Positions 1-9,250 of a stretch of 53,038 bases of DNA are shown here, one piece after another. The notes beneath the pieces were generated by a model. That model had not been told where the DNA came from. It ran no database searches and saw nothing but the letters and a program-made list of their open reading frames with translations. Source of the stretch: Bacteroidales bacterium (GTDB lineage Bacteria; Bacteroidota; Bacteroidia; Bacteroidales; VadinHA17); assembly GCA_025454815.1 (NCBI GenBank), contig JALONR010000017.1, positions 1 through 53,038 of the forward strand. The letters are read 5' to 3'. Every line of letters starts with the position of its first letter. Position 1 is the first letter of the stretch. Made by a program: the position numbers and the translations under genes.

Positions 1-34
1 CTACAAGCGTTATCTTTGTGGAAAGCCTCATTTT

Positions 35-1717
35 GTGAACTATTCAACATACATAGTAACTTTATCAACACTGCTTATATTGTGTTGGAGCGCACCTGCA
101 CACGCGCAGATGATCCCTGAACCGGTGGGCGACGAGGCCATTTATCTCTTCCTTGATGAGCTGGCAGCCGATGGGGTGATCACGCTCAACGGGGTGGTGA
201 AACCTTACAGCAGGCTGATTATCAGGCAGAAACTGGAGGAGGCAGCTGCGTTGGGAGAGGGGCAGACAGATGCCTCCGCTGCCGGGCAGACCACCGGGTT
301 TAAAATGGTCCGGCTAACCGCCCGCCAGAAGAAGGAACTTGATTTCTGGCTCAATATTTACAGTGACGGCGAAGCAGACGGTAAATTAAAACTGTTGTTC
401 AGTCCCGCTACTGCATACTACAGGGATTCCCTCTTCAGTGTCACCGTCTCACCCATACTGGGGCTGACGGCAGGGTTTACCCCTAATGCCTCCGAGGACT
501 GGCTGACAGGTGTAGCCCATAAAAAAACCATCACCTGGAAGAACGGTGCGAAGGTTTATGGCAACTATAAAAACTGGGCCTTCTTCGCAGCATTGCAGGA
601 CAACCACCAGGATCCCCTGCTGGGAAGCGCCATGTACCTCACCCGGGAGCGTGGCGGGCACATCAAGAACGGCACCGATTTTTCGGAGATGACCGGAGGT
701 GTAAGCTACCAGTGGAAGTGGGGTGACATCGCCTTCCTGAAGGACGCGCCCGTATGGGGAAGTGGATATGGCGGTACCAATATTCTCTCGGGCCGGGCCC
801 CATCGTTTATGCACATAAGGCTCCACCTTAAACCTGTCAAATGGGGCGAGATGACCTGGATACACGGCTGGCTCACCTCTATGGTGGTAGACTCCACCCG
901 CTCATTCTGGGTCACCAACGCTTATGGCACAGAGTACCGTGAGCACTATCGCCGGAAATACATCGCGGCAAATATTTTCACCTTCACCCCGGTGGAACGC
1001 CTGCATATCTCCGCCGGTAACAGCGTCATCTGGTCAGACCCGCGAATCACTCCTTATTACCTGATGCCGATATTCTTCTACAAGTCGGTTGACCATGGCG
1101 TCAACTCCGGCATCAGCAACAGCAACTCCCAGATGTTTCTTGATATCAGCTCCAATAATATCAGGCATCTCCATCTCTACGGCACCCTCTTCATCGATGA
1201 GCTCTCCACGGCGCGGTTCACCACCCCTGACTACAACTTCTTCTCCTGGAAGGGCGGCTTCCGTGCCGGCAACTTCAGCTTCCTTCCCAATACATGGCTG
1301 ACGGCTGAGTGCACCTTCACCTATCCTCTCACCTTCCAGCACTATGTACCCGTAACCACCTTTGAGAACCAGGGATACAACCTCGGTCACTGGCTGCGCG
1401 ACAACAGCCGCAGCTGGTATTTTGCCCTCGACTGGCGGCCGGTGCGGGCTGCCGGCATAAGGCTTTGGCATGAGCGTTCAGAAAGGGGCCCCGATTACCA
1501 GAGCATAGGAGGACCCAGGGTGGGTCTGCCTTACCTAGGGTCAATTGAATGGAGCAACACAGCCACCGGGCTGGATATCAGTTATATGATCACCGGCGGC
1601 GTTCAGGCGAGAGCCTCGCTGACCCTGCGTGATGTCACCGGCAACCAGTTCTGGTATCCGTCACATCTGTACGGCCGCACCACCACCCTCAGCGGCGGGT
1701 TGGTATGGGGATTCTGA
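35..1717 (+). CDS. Wzi-like outer membrane capsule assembly protein
   Basis: Predicted outer-membrane beta-barrel of the Wzi capsule-assembly family, which helps retain or organise exported polysaccharide at the cell surface. The 560-residue product starts with a signal peptide (hydrophobic stretch about residues 6-20, likely cleavage after AHA near residue 24). The body alternates aromatic and polar beta-strands and ends in a Phe, the usual outer-membrane insertion signal. The start is GTG at 35; the window begins just upstream, so an earlier start cannot be excluded. It leads a same-strand run of polysaccharide export genes, which supports the role. The last 30 coding bases recur as an imperfect copy just after the stop codon (see the repeat at 1685-1752). 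Family assignment is by sequence character and context; which polymer it handles is not known. Confidence 0.8.
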   Translation: MNYSTYIVTLSTLLILCWSAPAHAQMIPEPVGDEAIYLFLDELAADGVITLNGVVKPYSRLIIRQKLEEAAALGEGQTDASAAGQTTGFKMVRLTARQKKELDFWLNIYSDGEADGKLKLLFSPATAYYRDSLFSVTVSPILGLTAGFTPNASEDWLTGVAHKKTITWKNGAKVYGNYKNWAFFAALQDNHQDPLLGSAMYLTRERGGHIKNGTDFSEMTGGVSYQWKWGDIAFLKDAPVWGSGYGGTNILSGRAPSFMHIRLHLKPVKWGEMTWIHGWLTSMVVDSTRSFWVTNAYGTEYREHYRRKYIAANIFTFTPVERLHISAGNSVIWSDPRITPYYLMPIFFYKSVDHGVNSGISNSNSQMFLDISSNNIRHLHLYGTLFIDELSTARFTTPDYNFFSWKGGFRAGNFSFLPNTWLTAECTFTYPLTFQHYVPVTTFENQGYNLGHWLRDNSRSWYFALDWRPVRAAGIRLWHERSERGPDYQSIGGPRVGLPYLGSIEWSNTATGLDISYMITGGVQARASLTLRDVTGNQFWYPSHLYGRTTTLSGGLVWGF

Positions 1718-1752
1718 CCGATACCCTCAGCGGCGGGGTGATCTGGGGATTC
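1685..1752 (+). repeat. imperfect tandem copy of the wzi-like 3' end
   Basis: Bases 1685-1714 and 1723-1752 match at 27 of 30 positions. The first copy encodes the terminal strand of the Wzi-like protein, ending TLSGGLVWGF then stop. The second copy lies after the stop, displaced 38 bp and therefore in another frame, and would read TLSGGVIWGF followed by QV and a stop. The conservative changes suggest the second copy was once coding. Confidence 0.8.
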
Positions 1753-1825
1753 CAGGTATGAATATCTGATGTCCAAAAGTCTAAAGGTCAGGAATTAGAA
1801 GACTGAATAACCTTCATACCCTTGA

Positions 1826-1870
1826 CCGCCTTCTGGCGGATCAGACCGTGGACTTTTTTTATTAATTTTG
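1826..1870 (+). promoter_or_regulatory. candidate promoter and hairpin upstream of upxY-like gene
   Basis: A small hairpin (CCGCC, loop TTCT, GGCGG; 1826-1839) is followed by TAATTTTG at 1863-1870, an exact match to the Bacteroidota -7 consensus TAnnTTTG, 19 bp before the UpxY start. I see no good -33 TTTG element at the expected distance, so the promoter call is tentative. Because UpxY proteins act on their own leader transcripts, this region is where an antitermination signal would be expected. Confidence 0.35.
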
Positions 1871-1889
1871 CATACTGATCGAAAGGACC

Positions 1890-2465
1890 ATGGAAGAGAC
1901 ACAGTTGCAGCCGGCTAAAAGCCCGCCGGCGGAGCTTAAAGAACTGAAGAAACCTGAGAAGGCATGGTATGCCGTCTATACCAATTCCAGGGCGGAGAAA
2001 CGTGTGAGTGACCGCATCAATGAGCTGGACATAGAGACCTTCCTTCCCCTGCAGAAGACATTGCGCCAGTGGTCAGACCGGAAAAAGGTAATCGAGAAAC
2101 CGCTTATCAGCTCCTATGTCTTCGTGAAAATCATCCCGCGGGAATATTTCGAAGTAAGAAAGATTGACGGAGTGGTGAAATTCATCATGATCCAGGGCAA
2201 GCCCGTCCCCATCCCCGAGGCACAGATAAACAACCTCCGTATCCTCTGCGGCAGCGATGCAGAAGTTGAGGTCAGCGCTGATGTATACGAGAAGGGCGAC
2301 ATGGTTGAAGTGATGGTAGGCAGCCTCACAGGACTCCGCGGTGAGCTGATACGTGTGGGACGCAAGCACAAGGTGGTCATACGTATCATCCAGCCCGGTA
2401 TGAACCTCACCGTAGATATTAAGACCAACGCCATACGTAAACTCGAAAAAAATAAGGATATTTAA
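1890..2465 (+). CDS. UpxY-family (NusG-like) transcription antiterminator
   Basis: NusG paralogue of the UpxY type, which in Bacteroides lets RNA polymerase read through into long capsule operons. The 191-residue product has an N-terminal NGN-like domain (about residues 25-120, opening AWYAVYTNSRAEKRV, with ETFLP and SYVFVKI) and a C-terminal KOW-type region from about residue 133 (KGDMVEVMVGSLTGLRGEL). Residues 1-25 are a charged, Pro-rich extension. The start is ATG at 1890, 19 bp after a TAnnTTTG element. Its position directly ahead of the export genes matches UpxY architecture and suggests it controls much of the downstream locus. Which operons it reaches, including the lasso cluster 31 kb on, cannot be told from the sequence. 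Confidence 0.9.
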   Translation: MEETQLQPAKSPPAELKELKKPEKAWYAVYTNSRAEKRVSDRINELDIETFLPLQKTLRQWSDRKKVIEKPLISSYVFVKIIPREYFEVRKIDGVVKFIMIQGKPVPIPEAQINNLRILCGSDAEVEVSADVYEKGDMVEVMVGSLTGLRGELIRVGRKHKVVIRIIQPGMNLTVDIKTNAIRKLEKNKDI

Positions 2466-2557
2466 TACGCCATTCATCCGGCAGAAAAATGTAACCGGAC
2501 CCGGCAGAAATCTTTGACCGCAAGGCCGCAAGACAAATAAAACAGCCCTTCAGACAA

Positions 2558-3337
2558 ATGAAAAGACTCATCCCCCTCCTCACCCTGATACTCCTCGCAA
2601 CTGCCTGCTCCACCCAGAAGGAACTCTCATACCTGAACAACCTCTATGAGCTTGGCGGCGAGAACTACTTCCCGATGGACGTGCCTGACTATAAGGTTCA
2701 GCCCAGAGATGTCCTCTATGTCAGCGTCAAGGCACAGACGCCCGAGGGAACACTCACCGAGATGCTCAACGACCGCACCTCCGCCAATGCCAACTACCTC
2801 ACCAACGAGGGCTCGGCATACCTTATGGGCTACAGCATCGATCCCCAGGGCAACGTCACCCTGCCCCTGATAGGCGACATCCCCGTGGAAGGCATGACCA
2901 TCTACGAAATACGCGACCTCTTCCAGCAGAAGATCGACTCTCTCTTCCGCCACGCGTACGTTGAAGTGCGACTCATGAGTTACAAGTTTACGGTTATCGG
3001 TGAGGTCAGAGCCCCCGGCAGCTACGTCAACTACAATGACCAGCTGACAGTTCTCGAGGCCATCGGCCGCGCAGGAGGGATAGCCGAGACAGGCACCAAG
3101 GAAAAGATCCTCGTCATCCGCCCGAAGGACAAACAGACCGTTACTTACAGCATCGACCTGCAGGACAAGAGCCTCCTCTCGTCGCCGGCCTACTTCATCA
3201 CCCCCAACGATGTGGTGATAGTGCAGCCTAACCCCAAGAAGGTGTTCAACGTCAACCTGCCTACCATCTCATTCATCATCGCCACCATCACCAGCACCGT
3301 CTCAACCACCCTGCTGCTGATCAACTACTTCAAATAA
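2558..3337 (+). CDS. Wza-like polysaccharide export outer membrane lipoprotein
   Basis: Predicted outer-membrane export channel subunit of the Wza/OPX class that takes polymer through the outer membrane. The 259-residue product has a lipoprotein signal (LATAC, lipidated Cys17), a polysaccharide export domain from about residue 44 (YKVQPRDVLYVSV) and a SLBB-type domain from about residue 143 (FTVIGEVRAPGSY). It ends in a hydrophobic C-terminal segment (about 236-258) resembling the membrane-spanning helix of Wza. It sits 11 bp before the first Wzc-like kinase, its usual inner-membrane partner. Only one SLBB repeat is evident, as is common for short Bacteroidota versions. The family call is firm; the exported polymer is unknown. 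Confidence 0.92.
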   Translation: MKRLIPLLTLILLATACSTQKELSYLNNLYELGGENYFPMDVPDYKVQPRDVLYVSVKAQTPEGTLTEMLNDRTSANANYLTNEGSAYLMGYSIDPQGNVTLPLIGDIPVEGMTIYEIRDLFQQKIDSLFRHAYVEVRLMSYKFTVIGEVRAPGSYVNYNDQLTVLEAIGRAGGIAETGTKEKILVIRPKDKQTVTYSIDLQDKSLLSSPAYFITPNDVVIVQPNPKKVFNVNLPTISFIIATITSTVSTTLLLINYFK

Positions 3338-3348
3338 TACGCAACAAG

Positions 3349-5778
3349 ATGGAAAACGGGGAACAGAACTTTTACGTCCCGGGCAGTGAGGGGATCGACT
3401 TCCGCAGGTACTTCTCGCTCTTCATCAGCAACTGGTACTGGTTTGCCATTGCCCTCTTCGTAACCCTGGCCATCGCCTATGGTGTCAACCGGTGGGGTGA
3501 GGAAATCTATACCGTCCAGAGCACCATGCTCATCAGCGATGAACAGTACGGCGGCGGCTTCGCCGAGATGGACAAGGTCATCCCGGGAGGCGACATCTTC
3601 CGCCCGCGCCAGAACCTCAAGAACGAGATAGGGATACTCAAGTCGTTCGGCCTTAACCACAGCGTGATGTACAGGCTCACCGACTTCCATGTTATCTACA
3701 CCGCCATCGGCCGAAGAGGCATCGCAGAGAGCAGGATGTACGGCGACTCCCCTTTTGTGGTTAAGATTGACACCTCCATCGTAAGATTCCAGCCCGGCAA
3801 AAGAGTAGATATAAAGATTATCTCGCCGGAAAAATTCCTGATGACAATCGAAGCTGATGACTATGAGGCAGAGCACAGCTTTGGCGAACGGTTCAGCAGC
3901 TTTGGGTTCGACTTCACAATTGTGCCGCGCAGCAGCGAAGCATCACCCTATGAGCCTGACGGCTCGAACAGGTATTATTTTTATATCACCACCCCTGCCA
4001 CCCTTGCGAACAGCTACCGCTCGCGACTCTCCGTTGAGCCGATTGATGAGGAAGCCACGCTGGTGACGCTTACTGTTTCGGGACTGGTACCGGAACAGGA
4101 GGCTGACTACCTTAACGCACTGATGGATGAATATAATGAACTGGGCCTCTTCTGGAAGAACGAGGCGGCAGAAAACACCATCAGGTTCATTGACAGCCAG
4201 ATTGGATTCATTTCCGATTCGCTCCGCAGCGCCGAGGACGATATGGAGAACTTCCGCCTGAGTAACCGCTTCGTTGACCTGACCACAGAGGGTAACCTCG
4301 TGCTGCAGAGGCTCGAGAAGTACGAGATGGAGAAAAACACTCTCAGCCTGCAGTTGCAGTATTATGATTACCTGAGGGAGTATCTCGTCTCGCGCAACGA
4401 GAGCGGACTCATTGTCTCGCCAAGCGTGATGGGTGTCAGTGACCCGCTCCTGATACGCCTCGTTGAGGAGCTCTCCAACCTGCAACTGCAGCAGAAGCAG
4501 GTAGGATTCATGGTGAAGGACGATCTTCCTGCCGCCAACCTCATCACGGGCAACGTTGAGAGAGCCAGGGCATCGCTGCTTGAGAATGTCAGGAACAGTA
4601 TCAACCAGCTGAATATATCCCTTAAGGATGTGGATACACGTATTGCCGATGTGGAAAAGCAGCTTGGCAGGCTTCCCGGTACGGAAAGGAGGCTGATACA
4701 GATACAACGCGACTTTGACCTGAACAACACGGTGTATAATTTCCTCCTTGAGAAGAAAGCCGAGGCAGGCATTGCCAGGGCCTCGCGGGTATCTGACAGC
4801 AGGGTGATTGACAGGGCGGAGGCATACAATGCTGTTCGCGTCAAGCCCCGGGCACGCCAGAACTACATGATGGCCCTGATCCTCGGGCTGCTGCTCCCCG
4901 CAATAGCCATTGTAATCATTGACCTGCTCAACAACAAGGTTATAGACAAAAAGGATATAGAGCGGGCCACCAGGGCGCCGATACTGGGTTTTATCAGCCA
5001 TAACAGCTACGGTTCCGAGCTGCCCGTTACGGAGAAGCCCGGCAGCACTCTGGCGGAGAGTTTCAGGAGCATACGAACTTCACTTAAGTACTTCATGCCG
5101 GACGACCAGCCGGCTGTGATAGCCATCACCTCCACCATCAGCGGTGAGGGTAAGACCTTCGTGGCGGTGAACCTTGCATCAATAATATCGATGCTTGGAA
5201 AGAAGACCCTGCTGGTTGGGCTTGATCTTCGCAAACCGCGTATTCACAGGATACTGGGACTGCACAATAACACGGGTATGAGCACCTTCCTCAGCGGCAA
5301 CAGCAAGTTCGACGAGGTCATCCAGAAGACCCCGGTCGATAATCTCTGGTTTGCCAGTGCCGGTCCCATCCCTCCGAACCCGGCTGAGCTCATTGAGAGG
5401 AAGAGCATGGATGATTTCCTGGATAAGGCCAGGAAGCAGTTTGATTATATCATCATTGACACCCCGCCTGCTGCCGTTGTAACTGATGCACTGGTGCTTG
5501 CCGGTCGTGCCGACATGACCCTCTTTGTGGTGAGGCAGAGGTATACCACGAAGAGCACCCTTAACCTGATTGAGGAGATATACCGGAACAAGGAGATCAA
5601 GAATCCGGGTGTCATCATCAATGACATTTCAATGTCAGGTTATTACGGTTACGGTCTGCGTTACGGTTACACCATGGGTTACGCCTACGGCTACAATTAC
5701 GGCTACAAGTATTACGGCCACACCCCGTATGGCAAGGGAGCAAGGAACAATGCAGGGTCATACTACACGGAGGACTAG
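3349..5778 (+). CDS. Wzc-like tyrosine autokinase / polysaccharide co-polymerase, copy 1
   Basis: Inner-membrane co-polymerase fused to a cytoplasmic BY-kinase that controls chain length and export. The 809-residue product has an N-terminal Wzz domain with a first membrane segment at about 28-46, coiled-coil periplasmic regions, and a second membrane segment near 505-525. The kinase has Walker A SGEGKT (about 597-602), Walker A' LVGLDLRKP (about 619-628) and Walker B FDYIIIDTPP (about 698-707). The last 45 residues hold 15 tyrosines, the autophosphorylation cluster. The gene follows the Wza-like gene by 11 bp, so the two are probably co-transcribed. A second full-length paralogue starts 396 bp later. 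The family is certain; the role relative to its twin is inference. Confidence 0.95.
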   Translation: MENGEQNFYVPGSEGIDFRRYFSLFISNWYWFAIALFVTLAIAYGVNRWGEEIYTVQSTMLISDEQYGGGFAEMDKVIPGGDIFRPRQNLKNEIGILKSFGLNHSVMYRLTDFHVIYTAIGRRGIAESRMYGDSPFVVKIDTSIVRFQPGKRVDIKIISPEKFLMTIEADDYEAEHSFGERFSSFGFDFTIVPRSSEASPYEPDGSNRYYFYITTPATLANSYRSRLSVEPIDEEATLVTLTVSGLVPEQEADYLNALMDEYNELGLFWKNEAAENTIRFIDSQIGFISDSLRSAEDDMENFRLSNRFVDLTTEGNLVLQRLEKYEMEKNTLSLQLQYYDYLREYLVSRNESGLIVSPSVMGVSDPLLIRLVEELSNLQLQQKQVGFMVKDDLPAANLITGNVERARASLLENVRNSINQLNISLKDVDTRIADVEKQLGRLPGTERRLIQIQRDFDLNNTVYNFLLEKKAEAGIARASRVSDSRVIDRAEAYNAVRVKPRARQNYMMALILGLLLPAIAIVIIDLLNNKVIDKKDIERATRAPILGFISHNSYGSELPVTEKPGSTLAESFRSIRTSLKYFMPDDQPAVIAITSTISGEGKTFVAVNLASIISMLGKKTLLVGLDLRKPRIHRILGLHNNTGMSTFLSGNSKFDEVIQKTPVDNLWFASAGPIPPNPAELIERKSMDDFLDKARKQFDYIIIDTPPAAVVTDALVLAGRADMTLFVVRQRYTTKSTLNLIEEIYRNKEIKNPGVIINDISMSGYYGYGLRYGYTMGYAYGYNYGYKYYGHTPYGKGARNNAGSYYTED

Positions 5779-6174
5779 TAACCGGCGAATAAATATGGAT
5801 AAACTGAAATCATTTTTTATCTATATTTGGCATTCGAAGCTGCCCCCTGATGGCAGCCTAATCATTGGGGAAGATTTGACATAAATACAGAGCCGTGAAC
5901 AAATGATCGGCTCATGCTTTATTTGAAAGAACTTCAGCTAGTTAGGCACTTTACCCGATGTGACTGACCAACCGGAGGATTATCAAAGCTGCATTTATCT
6001 GGCCCCCCGGCCAGGAGCAAAAACTATACACATAACCGCAATTCTGGCAGAAGACAGAATGTTATAGACGATACATTTTCCAGCCCTACAAGCTGGCTCT
6101 TTCGCTATCCCGACATACCATGTAGGGACTTAACGCTCAGCCCTCTCCTGCCTCTTGCCTACTGCCTGACTAAT
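5779..6174. other. intergenic region between the two wzc-like genes
   Basis: This 396-bp spacer holds no convincing gene. It contains a hairpin at 5839-5857 (GCTGCC/GGCAGC), a second at 5999-6014 (CTGGCC/GGCCAG, C4 loop), and an exact TAnnTTTG element TATATTTG at 5822-5829 without a clear -33 partner. A 29-codon open frame at 5795-5884 (MDKLKSFFIYIW...) lies across these signals; I regard it as chance. The hairpins lack T-runs, so they are not typical terminators. The spacer suggests the second wzc-like gene may be transcribed separately. Confidence 0.5.
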
Positions 6175-8616
6175 ATGGAAACACCAAGAAAACCTGCACC
6201 CCCCAGTGACGACATTGACCTTATGCGCTACGTCTCACTTTTCATCAGTAACTGGCTCTGGATAGCTGCCGCGCTGTTCCTGGCACTGGGTATTGCATAC
6301 GTCTTTAACCGGTACTCACAGCGTTCATACAATGTCAAGAGCACGCTTCTGATAAAGGAGAAACAGACCACCGGAGCCATCGCCAACATGGAACAGATAT
6401 TCACGGGAAATATATACAACCCGTATCCGAATCTTGACGACGAGGTGGCAATACTTCAATCGTATACTCTTAACCAGAGAGTAATAGAGGAGATGCCCGA
6501 GACCCATGTTGCTTATATCCCGGTGGCTAAAAACGGCATCCAGGGTCAGCGGACCTACAAATCATCTCCCTTTGTCCTCAGAACGCAGACAGATATACAG
6601 CCGGAGGGAGTTCAAATGACAATCCGGTTCACTGAAGAAGGCAGGTATACGGTGGAGATAAATGAAGAGCAGTCAGAGGCCTGGGAAAAGAACAATCCGG
6701 AGACAATTCTGAAAGGGGAGATAAACCAGGAGAAAGAGTACATTCCCGGTGAGTTGTTTGAACAGGGAAGATTCAGTTTCACCGTTGAGCCCCGTGACAG
6801 CACCAGAGACATCGTTGACGAAACAAAGCGCTGGCTGGTATGGTTTGAGTCTGTTCCGGCACTGGCCAACAACTACCGGTCAGGACTGAAGGTAGAACCG
6901 GTTAAGGAATATGCTTCGGTATTTACTCTCTCCTTTGACGGGTACTCCCCTGAACAGGGTACTGATTATCTCAACACCCTGATGGAGCTTTACATCAAGC
7001 AGGGGATGGAGTGGAAGAGCAGAGCCGCCGATAACACCATCAACTTCATTGAGGCTCAGCTGGGGCTTATATCAGACTCCCTGAGGCTGGCCGAAAATAC
7101 CATGGAGAGCTTCCGGCTTAACAACAGGTTTGTTGATCTGACCCTTGAGGGCACACTGGTTCTGGAAAAGCTTGAGAAGCTGGAAGGAGAAAAAAATATG
7201 CTCGGTTTGCAGGAGCAGTATTATGAGTATCTCCTCGAATATCTTCAAGCAAGGGATGAAGATAACAGCATCATCTCTCCCAGTGTCATGGGTGTTACCG
7301 ACCCTGTCCTTGTCAAACTGGTTGAGGATTTTTCAAAGATCCAGCAAGAGAGAAAAAAGATAGCCTTTACTGTCCAGGACGACCTGCCGCAGGTTCAGCT
7401 GATGGACCAGAAGCTGGAGGATGCCCGCCGGGCCTTGCGCGAGAATGTAAGCAGTGCCATCAGTCAGCTCAGGCTGACGATGAACACCATCAACGGCCGT
7501 ATCGCTTCAGCAGAGAGGGATCTGGGGAGGTTGCCCGGCACGGAGAGGCGGCTGATAGGCATCCAGAGGAAATTTGATCTCAACAACTCAGTCTATACCT
7601 ATCTACTTGAGCGCAGGGCTGAAGCCGGCATTGCAAAGGCATCACAGATAACCGATAACCGCATTATTGACCAGGCTATTGTTACCAACAGCGTTCAGAC
7701 CAGGCCCAAATCGATGAAGAATTACCTTGTGGCCATATTGCTGGGGCTGATGGTTCCCATGGTACTTATTATCATCTTCGACCTGCTTAACAACAAGATT
7801 ATCGGGAGGCATGATATTGAGCATCTGACAAAAGCCCCCATCATAGGATATATCAGTCACTCCGACTATCATGTTGAGGATCCCGTGGCGGAGAAGCCAG
7901 GCAGCACCCTGGCGGAGAGTTTCAGGGCGGTGCGCACGTCACTTTCCTTTTATACAGGTCAGACAAAATGTCCGGTAATAGTCATCAGCTCGCCCGTCAG
8001 TGGTGAGGGCAAGACCTTTGTGTCTGTAAACCTGGCAACGATTATCTCGATGATGAACAAGAAGGTGCTGATTGTGGGGCTCGATATGCGCAAGCCGCGT
8101 GTTCATGCCATACTCAAGGCTGTAAACGGTCACGGTATGAGCCAGTATCTCAGCGGCACATCTGCCTTTGAGGAGGTTATCGTCCCCACGCAGATAGAGA
8201 ATCTCTGGTTTGCCCCGTCCGGACCCGTGCCTCCAAATCCTGCGGAGCTGATCGGCTCACCAAAGATGGCCGAGTTCATTGCCAGGGCCAGGAATGATTT
8301 TGATACCGTCATAATTGATACGCCTCCTGTCGGCATTGTAACAGATGCTCTTCTTCTTAGCCAGCTGGCCAATGTCACGCTCTTTGTAGTAAGGCAGAGA
8401 TACACCACACGAGGTTCTGTCCAGTTGCTTGATGAGATTTACCGAAAAGGTGAGATGGCCAATGTAGCCATCCTCGTCAACGACATATCGGCTGCGGGAT
8501 ACTACGGCTATGGTCTCCGTTACGGCTATTCCCTCGGTTACGGGAACCGGTACTATGACCCCGGCAATTACTACACCAAAAGCAGCAAATCCTCCGGTTA
8601 CTACACAAACGATTAA
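6175..8616 (+). CDS. Wzc-like tyrosine autokinase / polysaccharide co-polymerase, copy 2
   Basis: Full-length paralogue of the preceding kinase with the same role and layout, 813 residues. The Wzz domain has a first membrane segment near residues 25-45 and a second near 515-535. The kinase carries Walker A SGEGKT (about 606-611), Walker A' LIVGLDMRKP and Walker B FDTVIIDTPP. The Tyr-rich tail is shorter (12 tyrosines) and interrupted by a Ser/Lys stretch. Long blocks match copy 1, for example NNYRSGLKVEP against NSYRSRLSVEP, and the kinase domains are closest. Both copies look intact. Two co-polymerases may impose different chain lengths or serve different polymers; this is inference. Confidence 0.95.
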   Translation: METPRKPAPPSDDIDLMRYVSLFISNWLWIAAALFLALGIAYVFNRYSQRSYNVKSTLLIKEKQTTGAIANMEQIFTGNIYNPYPNLDDEVAILQSYTLNQRVIEEMPETHVAYIPVAKNGIQGQRTYKSSPFVLRTQTDIQPEGVQMTIRFTEEGRYTVEINEEQSEAWEKNNPETILKGEINQEKEYIPGELFEQGRFSFTVEPRDSTRDIVDETKRWLVWFESVPALANNYRSGLKVEPVKEYASVFTLSFDGYSPEQGTDYLNTLMELYIKQGMEWKSRAADNTINFIEAQLGLISDSLRLAENTMESFRLNNRFVDLTLEGTLVLEKLEKLEGEKNMLGLQEQYYEYLLEYLQARDEDNSIISPSVMGVTDPVLVKLVEDFSKIQQERKKIAFTVQDDLPQVQLMDQKLEDARRALRENVSSAISQLRLTMNTINGRIASAERDLGRLPGTERRLIGIQRKFDLNNSVYTYLLERRAEAGIAKASQITDNRIIDQAIVTNSVQTRPKSMKNYLVAILLGLMVPMVLIIIFDLLNNKIIGRHDIEHLTKAPIIGYISHSDYHVEDPVAEKPGSTLAESFRAVRTSLSFYTGQTKCPVIVISSPVSGEGKTFVSVNLATIISMMNKKVLIVGLDMRKPRVHAILKAVNGHGMSQYLSGTSAFEEVIVPTQIENLWFAPSGPVPPNPAELIGSPKMAEFIARARNDFDTVIIDTPPVGIVTDALLLSQLANVTLFVVRQRYTTRGSVQLLDEIYRKGEMANVAILVNDISAAGYYGYGLRYGYSLGYGNRYYDPGNYYTKSSKSSGYYTND

Positions 8617-8656
8617 TTAAAATCAGTTGAGGGCCCGACTTCAGGCGGGATCTCAA

Positions 8657-8680
8657 TCCCGATCACGAAGTGAATCGGGA
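8657..8680. repeat. GC-rich palindromic element (REP-like)
   Basis: An inverted repeat TCCCGATCAC, loop GAA, then its complement with one bulged A. It lies between the second wzc-like gene and the next gene. The upstream text CGGGATCTC plus CCCGATCA resembles the element at 50249-50269 inside an aminotransferase gene. It also explains an implausible Arg/Ser-rich extension if the next gene were started at 8627. Confidence 0.6.
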
Positions 8681-8698
8681 ACATTCAGACTTTTAAAT

Positions 8699-9250
8699 AT
8701 GAAAACACTCCTTTCGCTTCTGCTGTTATTGGTCACCATAACCGGGGCCTTCTCCCAACCCGATCAGCGCCTGGCCAGATCTCCAAAAATCAACTATGAC
8801 TGGCGCCCGGGGTTTGTTACCACTGGAGAAATTACAGGGGCCTACGGACTAGGATTGGTATTTGATGAGTTTTCAAAATATTATTATGGTTTCACTGCAA
8901 CAGCAGGATATCAGTTTTCACGAAACATTAAAGCGGGTGTTGGTACCGGTGTACATATTCATAACGAGGGGACTCTTTTCCCGTTATATATTGATTTCCG
9001 GATGAACCTGAATTCCCAGGAATTGGTTCCATATATCTCGGGGGCCGGTGGTTTGATGTTTGATTTAGATGATCTGACGAATGAAACAAGGGTTTTTATC
9101 AATCCACTGATAGGATTGCGTTACATTGCTGCAAACAGGACTGCCGTCACCTTTGCCACAGGTGTGATGGTCTCAACCGGAGGCCCCAGTCAACGTAAGT
9201 CATTTCTTAACTTCAAACTCGGTATCGAGATCAAGCCACGTAATAAATAA
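8699..9250 (+). CDS. small outer membrane beta-barrel-like protein
   Basis: Predicted secreted or outer-membrane protein of unknown function, 183 residues. I chose ATG at 8699 because it begins a clean signal peptide (MKTLLSLLLLLVTITGAFSQ). The frame is open back to 8627, but that part translates a palindromic repeat into low-complexity Arg/Ser sequence. The mature part alternates Gly/aromatic strands (GYQFSRNIKAGVGTGVHIHN, GGLMFDLDDL), typical of small eight-stranded barrels. General architecture resembles the two following outer-membrane-type genes, but close homology is not evident by eye. No catalytic motif is visible. Position after the export kinases suggests an envelope role, which is inference. 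Confidence 0.6.
   Translation: MKTLLSLLLLLVTITGAFSQPDQRLARSPKINYDWRPGFVTTGEITGAYGLGLVFDEFSKYYYGFTATAGYQFSRNIKAGVGTGVHIHNEGTLFPLYIDFRMNLNSQELVPYISGAGGLMFDLDDLTNETRVFINPLIGLRYIAANRTAVTFATGVMVSTGGPSQRKSFLNFKLGIEIKPRNK

Noticed and set aside
3943..5001. 352-codon minus-strand open frame opposite the first wzc-like gene
   Set aside because: It lies wholly antisense to a clear kinase gene, has no signal or domain, and is explained by codon bias of the + strand gene.
5795..5884. 29-codon open frame between the wzc-like genes
   Set aside because: Too short, spans a hairpin and a -7-like box, and has no supporting feature.
8627..8698. Longer start for the 8699 barrel gene
   Set aside because: The extra 24 residues translate a palindromic element; ATG 8699 begins a clean signal peptide.
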